Below, in pieces: positions 32,873-45,139 of a DNA stretch of 64,000 nt. The notes below the pieces were generated by a model. It searched no databases and was not told the DNA's origin. It saw only the letters and a list, made by a program, of their open reading frames with translations. Location: the NCBI GenBank assembly GCA_936450465.1, contig OW388297.1, forward strand, positions 49,828,630 to 49,892,629, read 5' to 3'. The DNA is from Gibbula magus. Lineage: Eukaryota; Mollusca; Gastropoda; Trochida; Trochidae. Each line of letters opens with the position of its first letter. Position 1 is the first letter of the stretch. A program made the position numbers and the translations under genes.

Positions 32873-33014
32873 TTCCCAGAAGTGACATTTTAGTGTGATT
32901 ATCATTTTTAAAATGTGCCAAACGACATATGAATGGAATGCAAATTAATGTAATCATTTCAAATTATGTTAAGTATCAAAATCTTTTCTACTTCCATATA
33001 ATTACTGGAAAAAA

Positions 33015-33390
33015 AAGATGGAAACATTTCAAGAAATAATTAGAAAACAATCAATCAGAAATTGAAAATCTGAAATATGTCACAAACAACATTTTCGGAC
33101 CATTTTAGATGGAGAACATTTCCCATCAATTTTCAAATGCTGATAACTGTCGGAGGGTCAACGTTCCATCATCTTTAATAAAGATGGAAACTATTCAGGA
33201 ATCTCATGGAAACAATCAATCAGAAATTGAAAATCTGAAATATGTCACAAACAACATTTTCGGACCATTTTAGATGGAAAACATTTCCCATCAATTTTCA
33301 AATGCTGATAACTGTCGGAGGGTCAACGTTCCATTATCTTTAATAAAGATGGAAACTATTCAGGAATCTCATGGAAACACTCACTTTATA
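33015..33390. repeat. Tandem repeat, 165-bp period, about 2.3 copies
   Basis: Units begin ATTGAAAATCTGAAATATG at 33061 and 33226. The second differs by only a few bases. A partial unit (AAGATGGAAACATTTC region) precedes the first. Confidence 0.8.
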
Positions 33391-33822
33391 ATAATAAACT
33401 GGGAAATACGTTCAACGGTTGATACCGGTACCTGTCAATCTCAAAGCGAATGTTTGGAAAGCTTATGTTAATTTTATTGCACTTTGACCTGACCTGTGCG
33501 GGTCAAGTATTTCAACCAATGAGATTTTGAATACATATGCTAAGTAGCTGTGACCTGTGACCTTACTTTAACTACAGCCAATGAAAAGAGAGTGCTCATT
33601 AATATTCATGAGATTTGTCCTACTTTTTCCGCGGGATTTAAAAATAGACTTCTGTTGACATGTTACGATGTAGTAGATTAAATAATGGTTTCCATCTTGT
33701 GAATTTGGAATAGGGACATGTGAATTTTACTTCACATTGTCTTTTATATGAAAACCACCCAATACCAGTCCGTTTTACCTATCTCACGATTAGAAATGAC
33801 TACCTTTCACAACGAATCAGGA

Positions 33823-33884
33823 AATGTGGGACCACTTGTCACGGCCGTATATACATGTAGGTAGCGACAAGGTGGTCCCACATT
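33823..33884. repeat. Hairpin, AATGTGGGACCACTTGTC arms
   Basis: Arms of 18-19 bp (AATGTGGGACCACTTGTC and GACAAGGTGGTCCCACATT) surround a loop with CGGCCG. It is the mirror partner of the hairpin at 32819-32872, sharing GTGGGACCACTT. Confidence 0.7.
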
Positions 33885-35433
33885 CTCATAACAACGATAA
33901 TCATCTAAAAACGAATCCGAAAAACAGAAAATGTAATTCTTTAATATTTTCTAAATGTTCTAGTACAAAACTGTTTTATATGTTTGTACCAAGTCGGGTT
34001 GTCAGTAAGAATACGAAACCAAAAGGCTTAGCTTCAGTGTGAAATACAAGAGTTACCTCCCTTCCTTTCAAGCGAACCAGCTATAATACGGACGATTTAC
34101 CTACATGTGTACATTGTACATTGAATAAAACGTTTTCCATGGATGCCATGTTAAATTTTTCACAACTTTCTATATATGTTGATCTAATGTACTGTTATTT
34201 CCAAGATAGCAAACAGAAAATTTAACATAGCCTAAATTATGAAAAACATTAAATTTATGTTAAAAATTCTACCGTTTATCAATCACAGAAATCACAGTAA
34301 TTTGATGAAATTAACTAATAATTAAGTATACATAGTTTTTCAGGATGATCGATTGGGTTTCAAAAACAAATTAATGACAGTTTCAGACTATCTATATGAT
34401 GACATGCGTTAAATTCAAATGATCTTCTTGTTGAGATGATTTCTAATAATGCTGAAAAGTTGTATACTGATTCCAAAAGAACTTATTTCATGGTAAATAT
34501 CTGTGCATGTACACGTAATTGACATGTATAATTTATGCTAATATATCGATATACTGAAAGTGATTCATATATAATTATTTATAGGAGCTGGTATCGGTGG
34601 AAATTCAGTTATTTGTTGACAAATTAATTGTTTCCCTGACTATACAGTACAACTTGTTCTATAAGTTTCACAACTTGTGCCCAATCCATTTCTTAAATGA
34701 ATAAAATATGTTTTCAATCAATTCCTTGAAATATGTAGATGTGTTGAACATTAGATTAATGTACCTTTGTAAATTAATTTCTATTGATAACTGTGTTAAA
34801 GAAGTATGACTGTTTGTAGTGATTAATTATAAATGCTCACATATCTGTTTTCAGTCAACTGCTTGAGAAGGGATAAGACGGGGAGCAGAGAGTTGCAGAC
34901 GGGAGATATCGCATCTATAGATTAGCTGGGTTACCTATCTGAGTATCAGGTTCCATCCAGAATCTTTTCTCAGGTATACACTTATTCATCATGCATCATG
35001 TATTTTCCGACATAAAACGATTAAAGGCCCATATATATTTAACACAGAATTCAGATAGTTAAAGTACAGTGATAATGAATGATGAGTAACATGATTATTT
35101 TTGAAAATTAGATACATTTGATGAAGCAGCGACATAAATAATAAGTTGAATTTATTTCCCTTTTTCATATGTGTAAGTTGTCTTTTTCATTTTCCAGAAA
35201 GCTGATGAATGGCGCTGTGACGAAACGAAGACACAAAGAACCGCGTATTCTTGTTATTTTAAGGCAGAATAAACAATTATGTAATCTTAATCCATAGCTG
35301 TCTGTTGTTTCTTTTTCGATTTTGGTTGCTTTGACTAATCCCTTGTTGCTACAGCTAACCCGGAAGATATAATATCTATCTTTTAGAGATACTTTTAGAA
35401 TTGAGATTTTTTATTTAATTGAGATTGTTACTG

Positions 35434-35789
35434 CTCAGAAAGAACGTCATTTATCGACGTTGAAATGACGTTGTATTATGGTTGCATATGAAATTTGCGG
35501 CGACGTCGATGTATTGTCGTTGAATCGACGTCTTAACAACGTTTTTGATACGACGTTGCATCAACGTGACTAACGTTGGTGCAACGTCGTATAAACGTAG
35601 ATGTAACGTCGAACCAACGTTATTGCAACGTCGAATCTACGTTGATGCAACGTCGTAGCAACAACGTTGTTCCGACGTCGATTGAACGTCGATAATCGAC
35701 GTCGCCGCAAATTTCATATACACCCATAATACAACGTCATTTCAACGTCGATGAACGACGTCGGTTCAACGTCGGTTCAACGTCGAATT
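35434..35789. repeat. Right subterminal CGACGTCG array, itself a large palindrome
   Basis: Consists of CAACGTCG / CGACGTTG motifs at short intervals. The flanks also pair with each other: the block at about 35449-35520 (TCGACGTTGAAATGACGTTG, then ATGAAATTTGCGGCGACGTC) is repeated in reverse at about 35697-35758. The right end can therefore fold as a long cruciform. Confidence 0.75.
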
Positions 35790-35799
35790 GCCTGCTGGG

Positions 35800-35940
35800 A
35801 TTGCACTGAAACCGTACTTCATGTAGAACAGTTCTCTACAGCAGACAAAGTTCCCGAGCCCCTGGCGGGTGTCGAACCACGGACCTCTTGATCCGAAGCC
35901 GAACGCGCCAACCACTGCATCACCCCTCCCCGATCTGAAA
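35800..35940 (-). mobile_element. SINE fragment, tRNA-derived 5' head, separated by an insertion
   Basis: In reverse complement the head has a pol III A box (TGATGCAGTGGTTGGCGCG) and B box (GTGGTTCGACACC), the internal promoter of a tRNA-derived SINE. It is continuous with 30910-30979 once the 4.82-kb insertion is removed, as shown by the intact copy at 50468-50676. Confidence 0.75.
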
Positions 35941-35997
35941 AAGAACGAATTAAACTTAGAACTTATCAATAGACGACCTTTTGCTGAAAAAGAGAGA

Positions 35998-36105
35998 TAC
36001 ATATTTAGATTAAGATTTAAATTTAGTTTCAAATTTAGATTTAGATTTAGATTAAGATTTAAATTTAGTTTCAAATTTAGATTAAGATTTAGATTTAGAT
36101 TTTAA
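35998..36105. repeat. (TTTAGA)n-type imperfect microsatellite
   Basis: Imperfect hexanucleotide array of TTTAGA, TTTAAA and TTAAGA units, shared with copy B (50748-50822) but longer here. It creates spurious frames rich in Phe/Arg or Leu/Asn. Confidence 0.85.
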
Positions 36106-36209
36106 AAATATTGTTATTTGAGGAAACGGTTGAGGAATATATGTCAATAAGAGCTCAACATGATACCACCAAACTGTTGCAGTAAAATAAACGGAAGATA
36201 CTGGCTTAA

Positions 36210-36560
36210 CAAATCTCATCTAAATGCATTATCAGACGTCCTCTTAAATAGACCAATTGTACTGTTCTAAGGCATGATTTACAATAACCCTTCCCCTGGA
36301 CAATAAATCAAAACGCTCACAACGACAAACCTAGGCAACAGGGGAGAAAATAAGCACACCTCTTCCAGGGTTAAATATCCATCAGTCGCCATTTTTGTGA
36401 AATATCCTCCCACTCATGAATTAGTTATTACGCTGATATGCAGACGCAGACATATGCCTGGAGTAGGTAATTTTAATTATACTAGAATCCGGAGATAATC
36501 ATGGGTATTTATTTACAATGCGCTTATGACATTTCATGGTGATTTACCCTAGGGCCAGAG
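36210..36560 (-). repeat. Dispersed repeat family 1, reverse copy (in block A)
   Basis: Starts 'TATCAGACGTCCTCTTAAAT', contains 'TCTTCCAGGGTTAAATATCC' and 'CATGAATTAGTTATTACGCT', and ends near 'GGGTATTTATTTACAATGCG'. It is nearly identical to 50930-51270. Confidence 0.65.
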
Positions 36561-37249
36561 TATATTCTACTTTTATGCTCAACGCCATTGGTGTTATAAA
36601 ACCGAAACAGCTAGATAATGTATGAGCGCTTTACAACCATTGAATAGAGTGTACTTGTGTTTTATGGAATATACTATATTCCTTTTTAGTTAATTGTAGT
36701 AAAATTAACGAATGTCACAATGATACATTAAGCTGTTGAATATGGTAGTTAGTGTAACCTTAAATGAGACAGAAGAATAACGAACAAAAAAGTTGTTTAT
36801 TCATAAATATTGTCGTCATTCTTAATTAAGGTTCTAAGTGCCGACAAATAATAACTTTGTATCGTCATTCTACTTTGTACTTCAACATAATGTCACTATT
36901 TCTGGATCACATCAAATGGTCTACACTATTAACTAACTTTTTAACAGAGTCCTTTGCTTTTTTGTAAATTCATGAACTTTTAATCCCTTTAACGATTGTT
37001 TAGCATATGTAGACATATTCATAAATCATGATACTCCCAAAACAGTTCTCTTAACTTAAATGTAGTTTACATATGTTCTAAACAAAAAGCAAAAGCTATT
37101 TTATTCTATAAGATTATTGAACATTGTTCATTTCTCGTATTGGAATGTTTAAGATTACACTTGTAGTTAAACATCCGTAGTATGAAGTTTTTGAAGGGCA
37201 TTTAGAAGTGGTATACTTAAGAACAGGAAGATTTTCTGGATAACAACTT

Positions 37250-37300
37250 CTTTAATGTGAAATACACGACGTTTCGGAGTAAATGCTCAATCCTTGGAAA
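37250..37300 (-). ncRNA. Degraded hammerhead-ribozyme-like motif (weak)
   Basis: In reverse complement, TTACTCCGAAACGTCGTG matches the stem II 3' strand, the GAAA core and a short stem III. The CUGANGA core is missing here because of a small deletion relative to copy B (51990-52045). It is clearly non-functional. Confidence 0.25.
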
Positions 37301-37439
37301 TAACAACATATGATACATTTATATAGCAAACAGAACAATCAACCTCAGGGATATGAACATGCATGATAATGGTATACAATGGGAATTTGTAATACAAACA
37401 TGAGGGGGTAAAGCATGAGAATGGTATATCCTCATTGTA

Positions 37440-39000
37440 TACCATTGTCATTGGATTTTCGTAACATCAGTAATGATCTTGATTTAATTTGCAGCTGATC
37501 ACGACCCACTGTTGTTACCAACTGGTTCGTTCACTAATTTCATAATGAAGATTTATATTTACAGACGTTTGATATATTTATTATAAAACAAATTAAGGAG
37601 ATTTATATCCAGCATGGAAAATAAAGTAAAGGCGAAATGACGTATTTCTGCTCGACATTCGATTTCAACTTTTCATAATCAAATACATTTAAATACTTTA
37701 TATGTAATGCGATACACCATAAACAGATTTTATCTTTCAATTTCTGAAACCTCACGGGACTCCACGGTGCTGCAATGTGTTTAGTAAGAACCAGACTTCC
37801 ACTAAATAATCCTGTCATCTGAGTGTAACTGTATGTAAAGGAGGGGTCTCAAGGGTTGTATTATTCACCTCGATTAATAAGGGCTTATGACATAACGCAG
37901 AGAGCTTTCTACAAGGACATGAAATATGTATAATACATAGAAAAGCCTGATTGATTTCTTGCATACACGTGTAATAAAACACTATGATTATTTTATAAAA
38001 TTATTATACTATTATATAATTATACTTACATTTGGCAAAGTCATCATGCCATGTTATATATGAGTCATTGATTTAATGGAAATTTAATTCAAAAATTAAT
38101 ATTTGAATGAAATTTCGAGTCAATCGATGAAAGAAACTTAAGCTTTGATTTGACTTTTGAACTTCTCCATCACTGACTGATTTAAACTTTGTTGCAGTTC
38201 GTTAACTATTCTGTGACATTGTAGCACTCCACTGCACTGAACGTTATCGTTGAGATGCTATGTTAGCACTGACAACTTAAGCAGTGCAGCAAGACATATC
38301 TGTCTGTCAATTTTATTATTTAGTATTTATCACTACTGCATCTTAGATTTAAAAAGGTTTTCAAAATTTGAGACCCACTCGTCATGTCATTTTCAGCTTG
38401 AGAGTGCATTGTGTTTGACAACGACATGCGTCTTGTCGAATATGTGCCCTTCTTTCTGCAATTATTGGAATAGATTTATAACTGTAATTATCATACAAAT
38501 ATGAACAAAATATTTTTAAAATGTAGATGTTATAAATGAGAGCAAAAAATCAAACATTAACTTTTTAAAAAAAATCTTGTTGTTTTATAACAGCCTACGA
38601 TGAGAGAGCTCAATCATGTCTAAATATGCTATCTTCCATGTTTTTATTTGCAAGAAAAGTCTCTGATTGAAGACAAGCAAATAGTTCCAAGTATGTTCCT
38701 GATATAACTTATTCGTGTACACGATAAGACAAACTTGTTTATTCACATGTAGAGATTAAACAGCTTTAACAGCTAAGCTTTAACTTGAAATAAAAATGTC
38801 ATAAAAATACAATCTACAAAGGATTCTATTAATGAGCGTCAAGATATACGGTTACTTTAAGAGCAAAAGAAGTTTTTTCAGGCGCAATTTCCTGAGATAA
38901 CATATAGAAAAAGCTAACCCTAGCTAGACAGGCTTATATATTTATCTAAGTTCATTAGTCTGACATTAATGTAAATATACTGTGGTTCCGCCTGTGTAAA
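37440..39000 (+). repeat. Dispersed repeat family 3, first unit in block A
   Basis: Parallels the start and end of the unit at 39866-42500. The start holds CAGCTGATCACG and 'GGTTCGTTCACTAATTTCAT'; the middle holds 'GGGCTTATGACATAACGCAG' near 37880; the end holds a 'CTCTGATTGAAGACAAGCAA' module near 38662. The internal spacing is shorter than in the second unit. Partner in block B is at 52195-53760. Confidence 0.65.
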
Positions 39001-39613
39001 TACATAACAATCGTGGACTTATAAATGTGATTAAGTTTGTAAGTTTTTCTGTCATCCGGAAATACAAGATACACATTTCTAATAAATTTATTTTTCTTAA
39101 ATCGAAACATATGTTATTTGTATATTACATACATATAAAAAAAAACATTCATCTCAACACTATGCAATTATACACTATTCACTAAACATTAAAAATATAT
39201 CAAATTATCTGTTAGCATTGACTGAACTAGCGCCAAGTAATCCAGAGGTTGAAGAATCCTCACATTACCTTAAATGTCACTGATTTTAATCTTTGGATCT
39301 CATCCGAATGGTTCCGTTTCAAATTTATTATTATATACAAAACGCATTACAATATTAGCGGGATTTCAAAAATTGAAAACTACCTTGATTTGACTTTCAT
39401 GCCTTGTATTTGTCTGTGTGATAGTCAATATTTCAATATACAATTACATAGAGGTTGTCTTACATTACATACAGATGGTGATGATATCTAAATGTTGATA
39501 AGGTGATAAGATATCCACCTCTATTCATTGTATTTTGTTTGCTGTTTTCCATCAGAAAGTGATTATGTACAAGACTATATACAGTGTACTCACATTAAAG
39601 CAAAATCTTTTTT

Positions 39614-39856
39614 GGAGGCGGGATAGTGCAGTGGTTAGCGCGTTCGGCTTCGGATCAAGCAGTCCGAAAGCAGGTTCGAAAATCCCGCCAGTGGAACGCC
39701 AACTTAGTCTCAGTAGAGAACTGTTCTACACTCAGTAAGGTTTGGGTGCAATGGTACACTGAATTTCAGTGCAGTACCACCCATATGACATTGCATCCAA
39801 ATCTTACTGTGTGTAGAACAGTTCTCTACTCCAGACAAGGTTGCCGTCCCCATTTA
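39614..39856 (+). mobile_element. tRNA-derived SINE with inverted second half
   Basis: The head GGCGGGATAGTGCAGTGGTT and 'GTTCGAAAATCCCGCC' are a degenerate tRNA sequence with A and B boxes. The acceptor-like ends GGCGGGA and TCCCGCC can pair, but the T arm is collapsed. The body (AGAGAACTGTTCTACAC to TTTGGGTGCAATG) is followed by its own reverse complement, ending near TTGCCGTCCCC, so the copy is a foldback of two SINE bodies. The partner in block B is 54443-54658. Confidence 0.75.
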
Positions 39857-39865
39857 AACTGTGTA

Positions 39866-42500
39866 CCCATTTGATTTTCCTAATATCAGTAAGACATCTT
39901 TGATTTGATTGGAAGCTGATCACGCCCCAATTACCCATTGTGGTTACCAAATGGTTCGTTCACGAATTTCATGATCGAGAGCTATATTTATAGACGTTTG
40001 GTATATTTTCATGAAATATTTCTTATCAAACAGATTGAGAAGCGTGGAAAGGAAACAAATACCTTATGAGTTTACTTATTTCTGTTCAACATTACGCTAC
40101 ACATTACGGTAATGTGTATGTTCATGTACATAACACAAACGTTCCATCATTAAAAGTACTAAAAATCTCATTTAAAGTTTCCAACTTTTCATATTTGCCT
40201 TTTAACATTTAAATATTCTATATTAAATGGAAGAAGACTTCATCTACAGATTTCAGCTGAAACCTTACGGGACTCGTCTGTGTTATAATGGGTTCAGTAG
40301 GAACCAGACTTCCACTTAATAATCCTGTCATCTGAGTGAAACTTATGTAAAGGAGGGGTCTCAAGGGTTGTATTATTCACCAAGATTAATATGGGCTTAT
40401 GACATAACGCAGAGAGACTCCCAAAAGGACACACAATATGTATAATGCAAAGAGCAGTGTGATTGATATCCTGTAACGCATGTATTAAAACACTATGAAT
40501 ATATTATACAGCTTTTATCTAAACATACGGGCAAAGGAAAGTTTATGGCTCAGTTGTATTTATCATATGTATAATTTTCAGAGTCAAATATCTCGAGTTT
40601 TTGACGTCGTATTGAAAAACGGACATGTTTGTGAAATTAGTTCAAAATATCAGTCAAAGAATACCTCCACTCGGTCTAATTTTGAAATTCCCCCAAATTA
40701 ATTTTGATAAAATACACCTGTTCATCGACATATAACACATCAATAAATCAATAAATGTTCTTCGTCCTGCATAAATTTACAACACTTTAAACATGGTAGG
40801 AGTCATGTTGGTGTAAATTTGATTTCTTACCCCTGTCTACTTTAAATAATGATATTTTAGTTAAAAAATTTAAAAAAGTCACCAATTAAGTCATTCAAAC
40901 TACTGCCGAGAGGTGTTATTGTATCGTTCCATAATCAAATGCATCTCATTTCTTTAACAATCTAATTAATCGAAAACAAATGAGTGGTTTACTTTCTTTT
41001 GTCCGTCAGTTTATACATTATCCAAACCAGTATGAAATGTAATACATCAGTATGAGTCACTTATTTCATATAACTTAAATTCTGCTGATGCATTTTGTTA
41101 ACGAGTATATGTCTGTGTAGCAGCACTGGAACTTCATACTGCAAGCTGCTATGCTAGCACAGAGAACCTCATGAAATGCGGCAAGCTTTAGACAGTGGTG
41201 GCCATCGACTTGCGGGGGAATTTGAGTCATAAGCCAGTTGTACTTTCAGGAACTTCCCGGTCCCTGCTCGTTAGACAGGTGATTTATCATATACCTTTTT
41301 TCAGCTGCAGGATGGCGTGCGTTTGACAGAACAGAACAGAACTTTATTACGCTCAGGCCGGGAACCTCAGCATAAGAGGTACACAATGACAGTATAATAT
41401 ATATTGATAGTGGGTAAGTGTTTAGCCGGAAGATTTTACGATTTGCATTATAATTTTGCAACATTTACTAAGTCTTTTAAATACGAATATTCTTTTACAC
41501 ATGAACACTTTCTGAAATTTAAGCAATTTTGAAAAAAAACATTTGGTCCGTACAATCTTCTTTGTTCAGCAAAGTATGAACAAATAAAAATATGATGGAA
41601 TTCATCTCCAACATCACCACAATATACATTTCGCTGCATATATAAGTATTCTATTCCATCATCTCTTTTCGACTGGCAAATACTGGCATGATATACGACA
41701 AAGACAAAGACATGCTTGTAGTAACCTACATGTATTTTCTCTATGCAATTATATTTCCACTAGTCACAAAAATATTTTTAAAGTAGCTGATATAATGAAA
41801 GTTAAAAGCAAACAGCTCCTTATACAATATTGTTGTTTCATGGCAGTCCTCGATGATAGAGTTTAATCATGTATAAATACGATATCTTCTACGTTGTTTA
41901 CTTGATCCAGCAGTAAAATGTCTCTGATTGAAGACAAGCAAACATTTCTAAGTATATTTCTGATATATTTGATTCGTGTATAAGACAAAACCAACCTGTA
42001 TATACACGCGTCGAGATAAAACAGTGTTAGCTTTAAATTGAAATAAAATGCCATAAAAATACCAGCTACAAAGGAGACTATTGATGACCGTCGAGATATG
42101 CAGCAATTTTAAGAGCAAAAGAAGACTTTTCAGGCGCCAATTTCTTAGATAACATGTAGAAAAAGCTTACCCTTTGAAAGACACACATATATTGTTGTCT
42201 AATGTCATAAGTGCGACATCAGTGCAAATAAACAGTGGTTACAATATACAAATTTGTAATTAATTTGTTTTTCTTCAATAGAAACAAAAGCTATTTGTAT
42301 TGTGTTAACTAAGCACTAAGCACATTCATTTTATAGTCACGATCTTGTATATTATGATCCGTACATTACAAACAGCATTTCTTTCATATAAATCTGGTTA
42401 TCATCTTTGCTGAGTTCACCTACAGGCGAATTTAAAGTATCGTTAAATAAGACAAAGTAGTACTCTAAGTAGCATTAATGCACAATACGATTTTCGTAGC
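39866..42500 (+). repeat. Dispersed repeat family 3, second unit in block A
   Basis: Begins like the first unit (GAAGCTGATCACGCCCC, 'GGTTCGTTCACGAATTTCAT') but is longer, with additional sequence including a LINE tail at 41440-41720. The end module (CTCTGATTGAAGACAAGCAA near 41922, 'AAGAGCAAAAGAAGACTTTT' near 42112) matches 38662-38940 and, in reverse, 4390-5150. Confidence 0.65.
41440..41720 (-). pseudogene. Non-LTR retrotransposon ORF2, C-terminal remnant
   Basis: On the minus strand a frame reads HASICQSKRDDGIEYLY... followed by YCGDVGDEFHHIFICSYFAE. This is the Cys/His-rich tail typical of CR1/jockey-like LINE polymerases (pattern C..C...GDEFH..F.C..F...R). The expected first Cys of the pair is not evident. 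Similarity continues one frame over after the stop (CKIIMQIVK). Only the end of the protein survives. The same remnant occurs at 56230-56470, so it predates the block duplication. Confidence 0.6.
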
Positions 42501-42711
42501 TTATTTTTCTGTATTAAAAAGTGTGGAAATTCAGATGATTGAAGGATCATCACATTCCGTTTGCCATTCATCAAGTGGATGCCTTCCAGTTGAAGTGTTG
42601 TATATCGTAAAAAGCAATCAAATAGTCTAGGGAGAGCTTGAAAAATCAGTTAACCACCGACAACCACTTAATGTAAACGCTTTGTATGGATTGGTCACAA
42701 AATAACATCAT

Positions 42712-43975
42712 GTGCAGTGCTTTGGGAATGTGATAATCGGGTCACATCTCGCACCAAACTTCCCTAAAAATCAACGTCCCCCTATGTTATATGACATCAT
42801 GATGATTGTTTTGCAATGTTTTCCTATGCATCAAAATAACAAAAAGCTCACATACTTGTATATGTATATTTGACCTATTTCAACCTATCCATTTCTCTTA
42901 TGAAAAACAAAGTATACAAATGTAATTCTTATTCCTACATACATACATGATAAATGTCACTTGCCATCGAGTAAATTTTGGTTCAATGTAAATGCTATAA
43001 AAACTTATGTAAACACTTATAACACTCTATGGTTACTTACTGTCTTTCATGATTGAAAACGGATTTATATAGAAGTGCTGCTCACAGAATATTTTATTCA
43101 TAACTATGTGTCGTAATCTGACCTCCCACTTATTTTTGGATAAGAATGTCATCATTTTACTAAAATGCCACCCAAAGGAGTTAACGTTAATATATGTTAT
43201 GACGTTACCAAGCAGGAATGCGATGTCATATATGGTGTTTGTGAACAAATGTACTGGCAGATGTGGCTACAATGTAATAGGAATTAATGTTTCCACTTTA
43301 TAAGGGAGCCACTATCTGTTTTTCCCTTTTAAAGACAATGTAGCACGATTTTCGTAGTGAAATAAAGTCCTCTCACAAAAATATAAATACATTGTAAGTA
43401 TTGTCAATGGTTAAATGATAATATGAAAAAAGCACTTTAAGTGTCCTGTCATCGTACCTCAAATAAATGGATTTGTTAACAGTGTCGATATTTATACTAA
43501 ATATCTGTGATTATTTACATTATCATAAAGAATTTGTTATTCATAATGCAACCCATTATTATGTTTGAAATCTAAAATGACGCTCATGAACAAGTTTACA
43601 GCCTTCCGGAGACAACGAAGAAAACATTCATTCTGTGTATTTTCTCTCTTATTGTGATAATTTCGTAGTACTTGACACGATTAACCTCGACGTATATTCT
43701 TATGTCATCCCATCCTCTGTAAACATTCAGCTCCTTTGTCTTTTATTTCACCCACTCTCTTGTATTGCTCTCCCCTCCCTCCTAATACTTCTTCACCAAT
43801 GTCAATGAAAATATATATTTACTCGTCCACCCTCTGTGCTAATATCGTCGGGGCAAATTTTTCTGAAGACTTCAAAGAGCATATGTGACACCGAAAAAAG
43901 TAAAAAGTAATTTTATTGTACTTTGATTCATGTATCAATGTTTCTAGCAGGAGTGCTATCATTACGGTCATTATC
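42712..43975. other. No recognised gene; isolated MITE end
   Basis: Sequence beyond the end of block A. Around 43333-43370, TTTTAAAGACAATGTAGCAC and ATTTTCG resemble a diverged left end of the GGGGCAGTAGCACG MITE family without a right partner. Otherwise nothing is recognised. Confidence 0.4.
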
Positions 43976-44250
43976 TTTAAAGGGGCAGTAGCACGTTTTT
44001 GCAAATTTATTTTTCAACATTTCCTATTTATAATGATAGTTTATGTCATTTAGGGTAAAACCTCTTATTACACAAACCAATTATTCGTAGTGGTAATAAC
44101 GTTGTTGCGTATAAAGCATAAAATCGCATAGTGGCCATTTTATCATTTTGGTTGACAAAAACGATTCCCATGGCTTTATTATGACATTATTTTTCAAATT
44201 CATTTCATCAACTTATTTCAGTAAAAAAACCGTTCTACTGCCCCTTTAAA
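43976..44250. mobile_element. MITE of the GGGGCAGTAGCACG family
   Basis: Both ends carry TTTAAAGGGGCAGTAG in inverted orientation, and TTAA abuts both sides. The interior shares 'ACACAAACCAATTATTCGTA' and 'TGGTAATAACGTTGTTGCGT' with the other copies. Non-coding. Confidence 0.75.
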
Positions 44251-44302
44251 GTATTGTTAAAGGAAGCTAAACTATTGACAGGCTTTAAAGTATTGAAGCA
44301 GC

Positions 44303-45139
<837 letters not shown>

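Larger units (their letters stand above)
32644..34093. mobile_element. Nested 1.45-kb element with 45-bp inverted termini
   Basis: The left end 32644-32688 and right end 34049-34093 are reverse complements at all but a few positions (core TATTATAGCTGGTTCGCTTG). GAC adjoins both outer edges and could be a 3-bp duplication or part of the terminus. Each side has a strong hairpin made of GTGGGACCAC and its complement (32819-32872 and 33823-33884). The centre contains a 165-bp tandem repeat. No coding frame of note is present. It lies wholly within the 4.82-kb transposon. Confidence 0.7.
30980..35799. mobile_element. 4.82-kb DNA transposon, 10-bp inverted ends, AT duplication
   Basis: Both ends carry CCCAGCAGGC in inverted orientation (30980-30989 and 35790-35799). 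The flanking dinucleotide AT is present on both sides (30978-30979, 35800-35801) but only once in the empty site in copy B (near 50542), so this is a clean insertion with a 2-bp duplication. Subterminal zones of about 280 and 350 bp are built from short palindromic CGACGTCG / AACGTTG motifs. The middle holds a nested 1.45-kb element and otherwise only short frames, so the copy is non-autonomous. I do not assign a superfamily; the AT duplication should be compared with ISL2EU/IS4EU-type elements. Confidence 0.85.
30078..42711 (+). repeat. Large duplicated block, copy A
   Basis: From 'ATACAACTTTTTAACCTG' at 30078 to 'AATAACATCATGT' at 42711 the sequence runs closely parallel to 49626-62351 in the same orientation; by eye most bases agree, with scattered substitutions and small indels. 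Copy A contains a 4.82-kb insertion (30980-35799) absent from B and lacks the 4.86-kb insertion of B. Without these the shared block is roughly 8 kb. It includes SINEs, a hexanucleotide microsatellite, a family 1 copy, two family 3 units and a LINE tail. No gene is recognised. Confidence 0.85.

Noticed and set aside
35766..36105. Frames rich in Leu-Asn or Phe-Arg
   Set aside because: They read through the TTTAGA hexanucleotide array and the adjoining SINE head.
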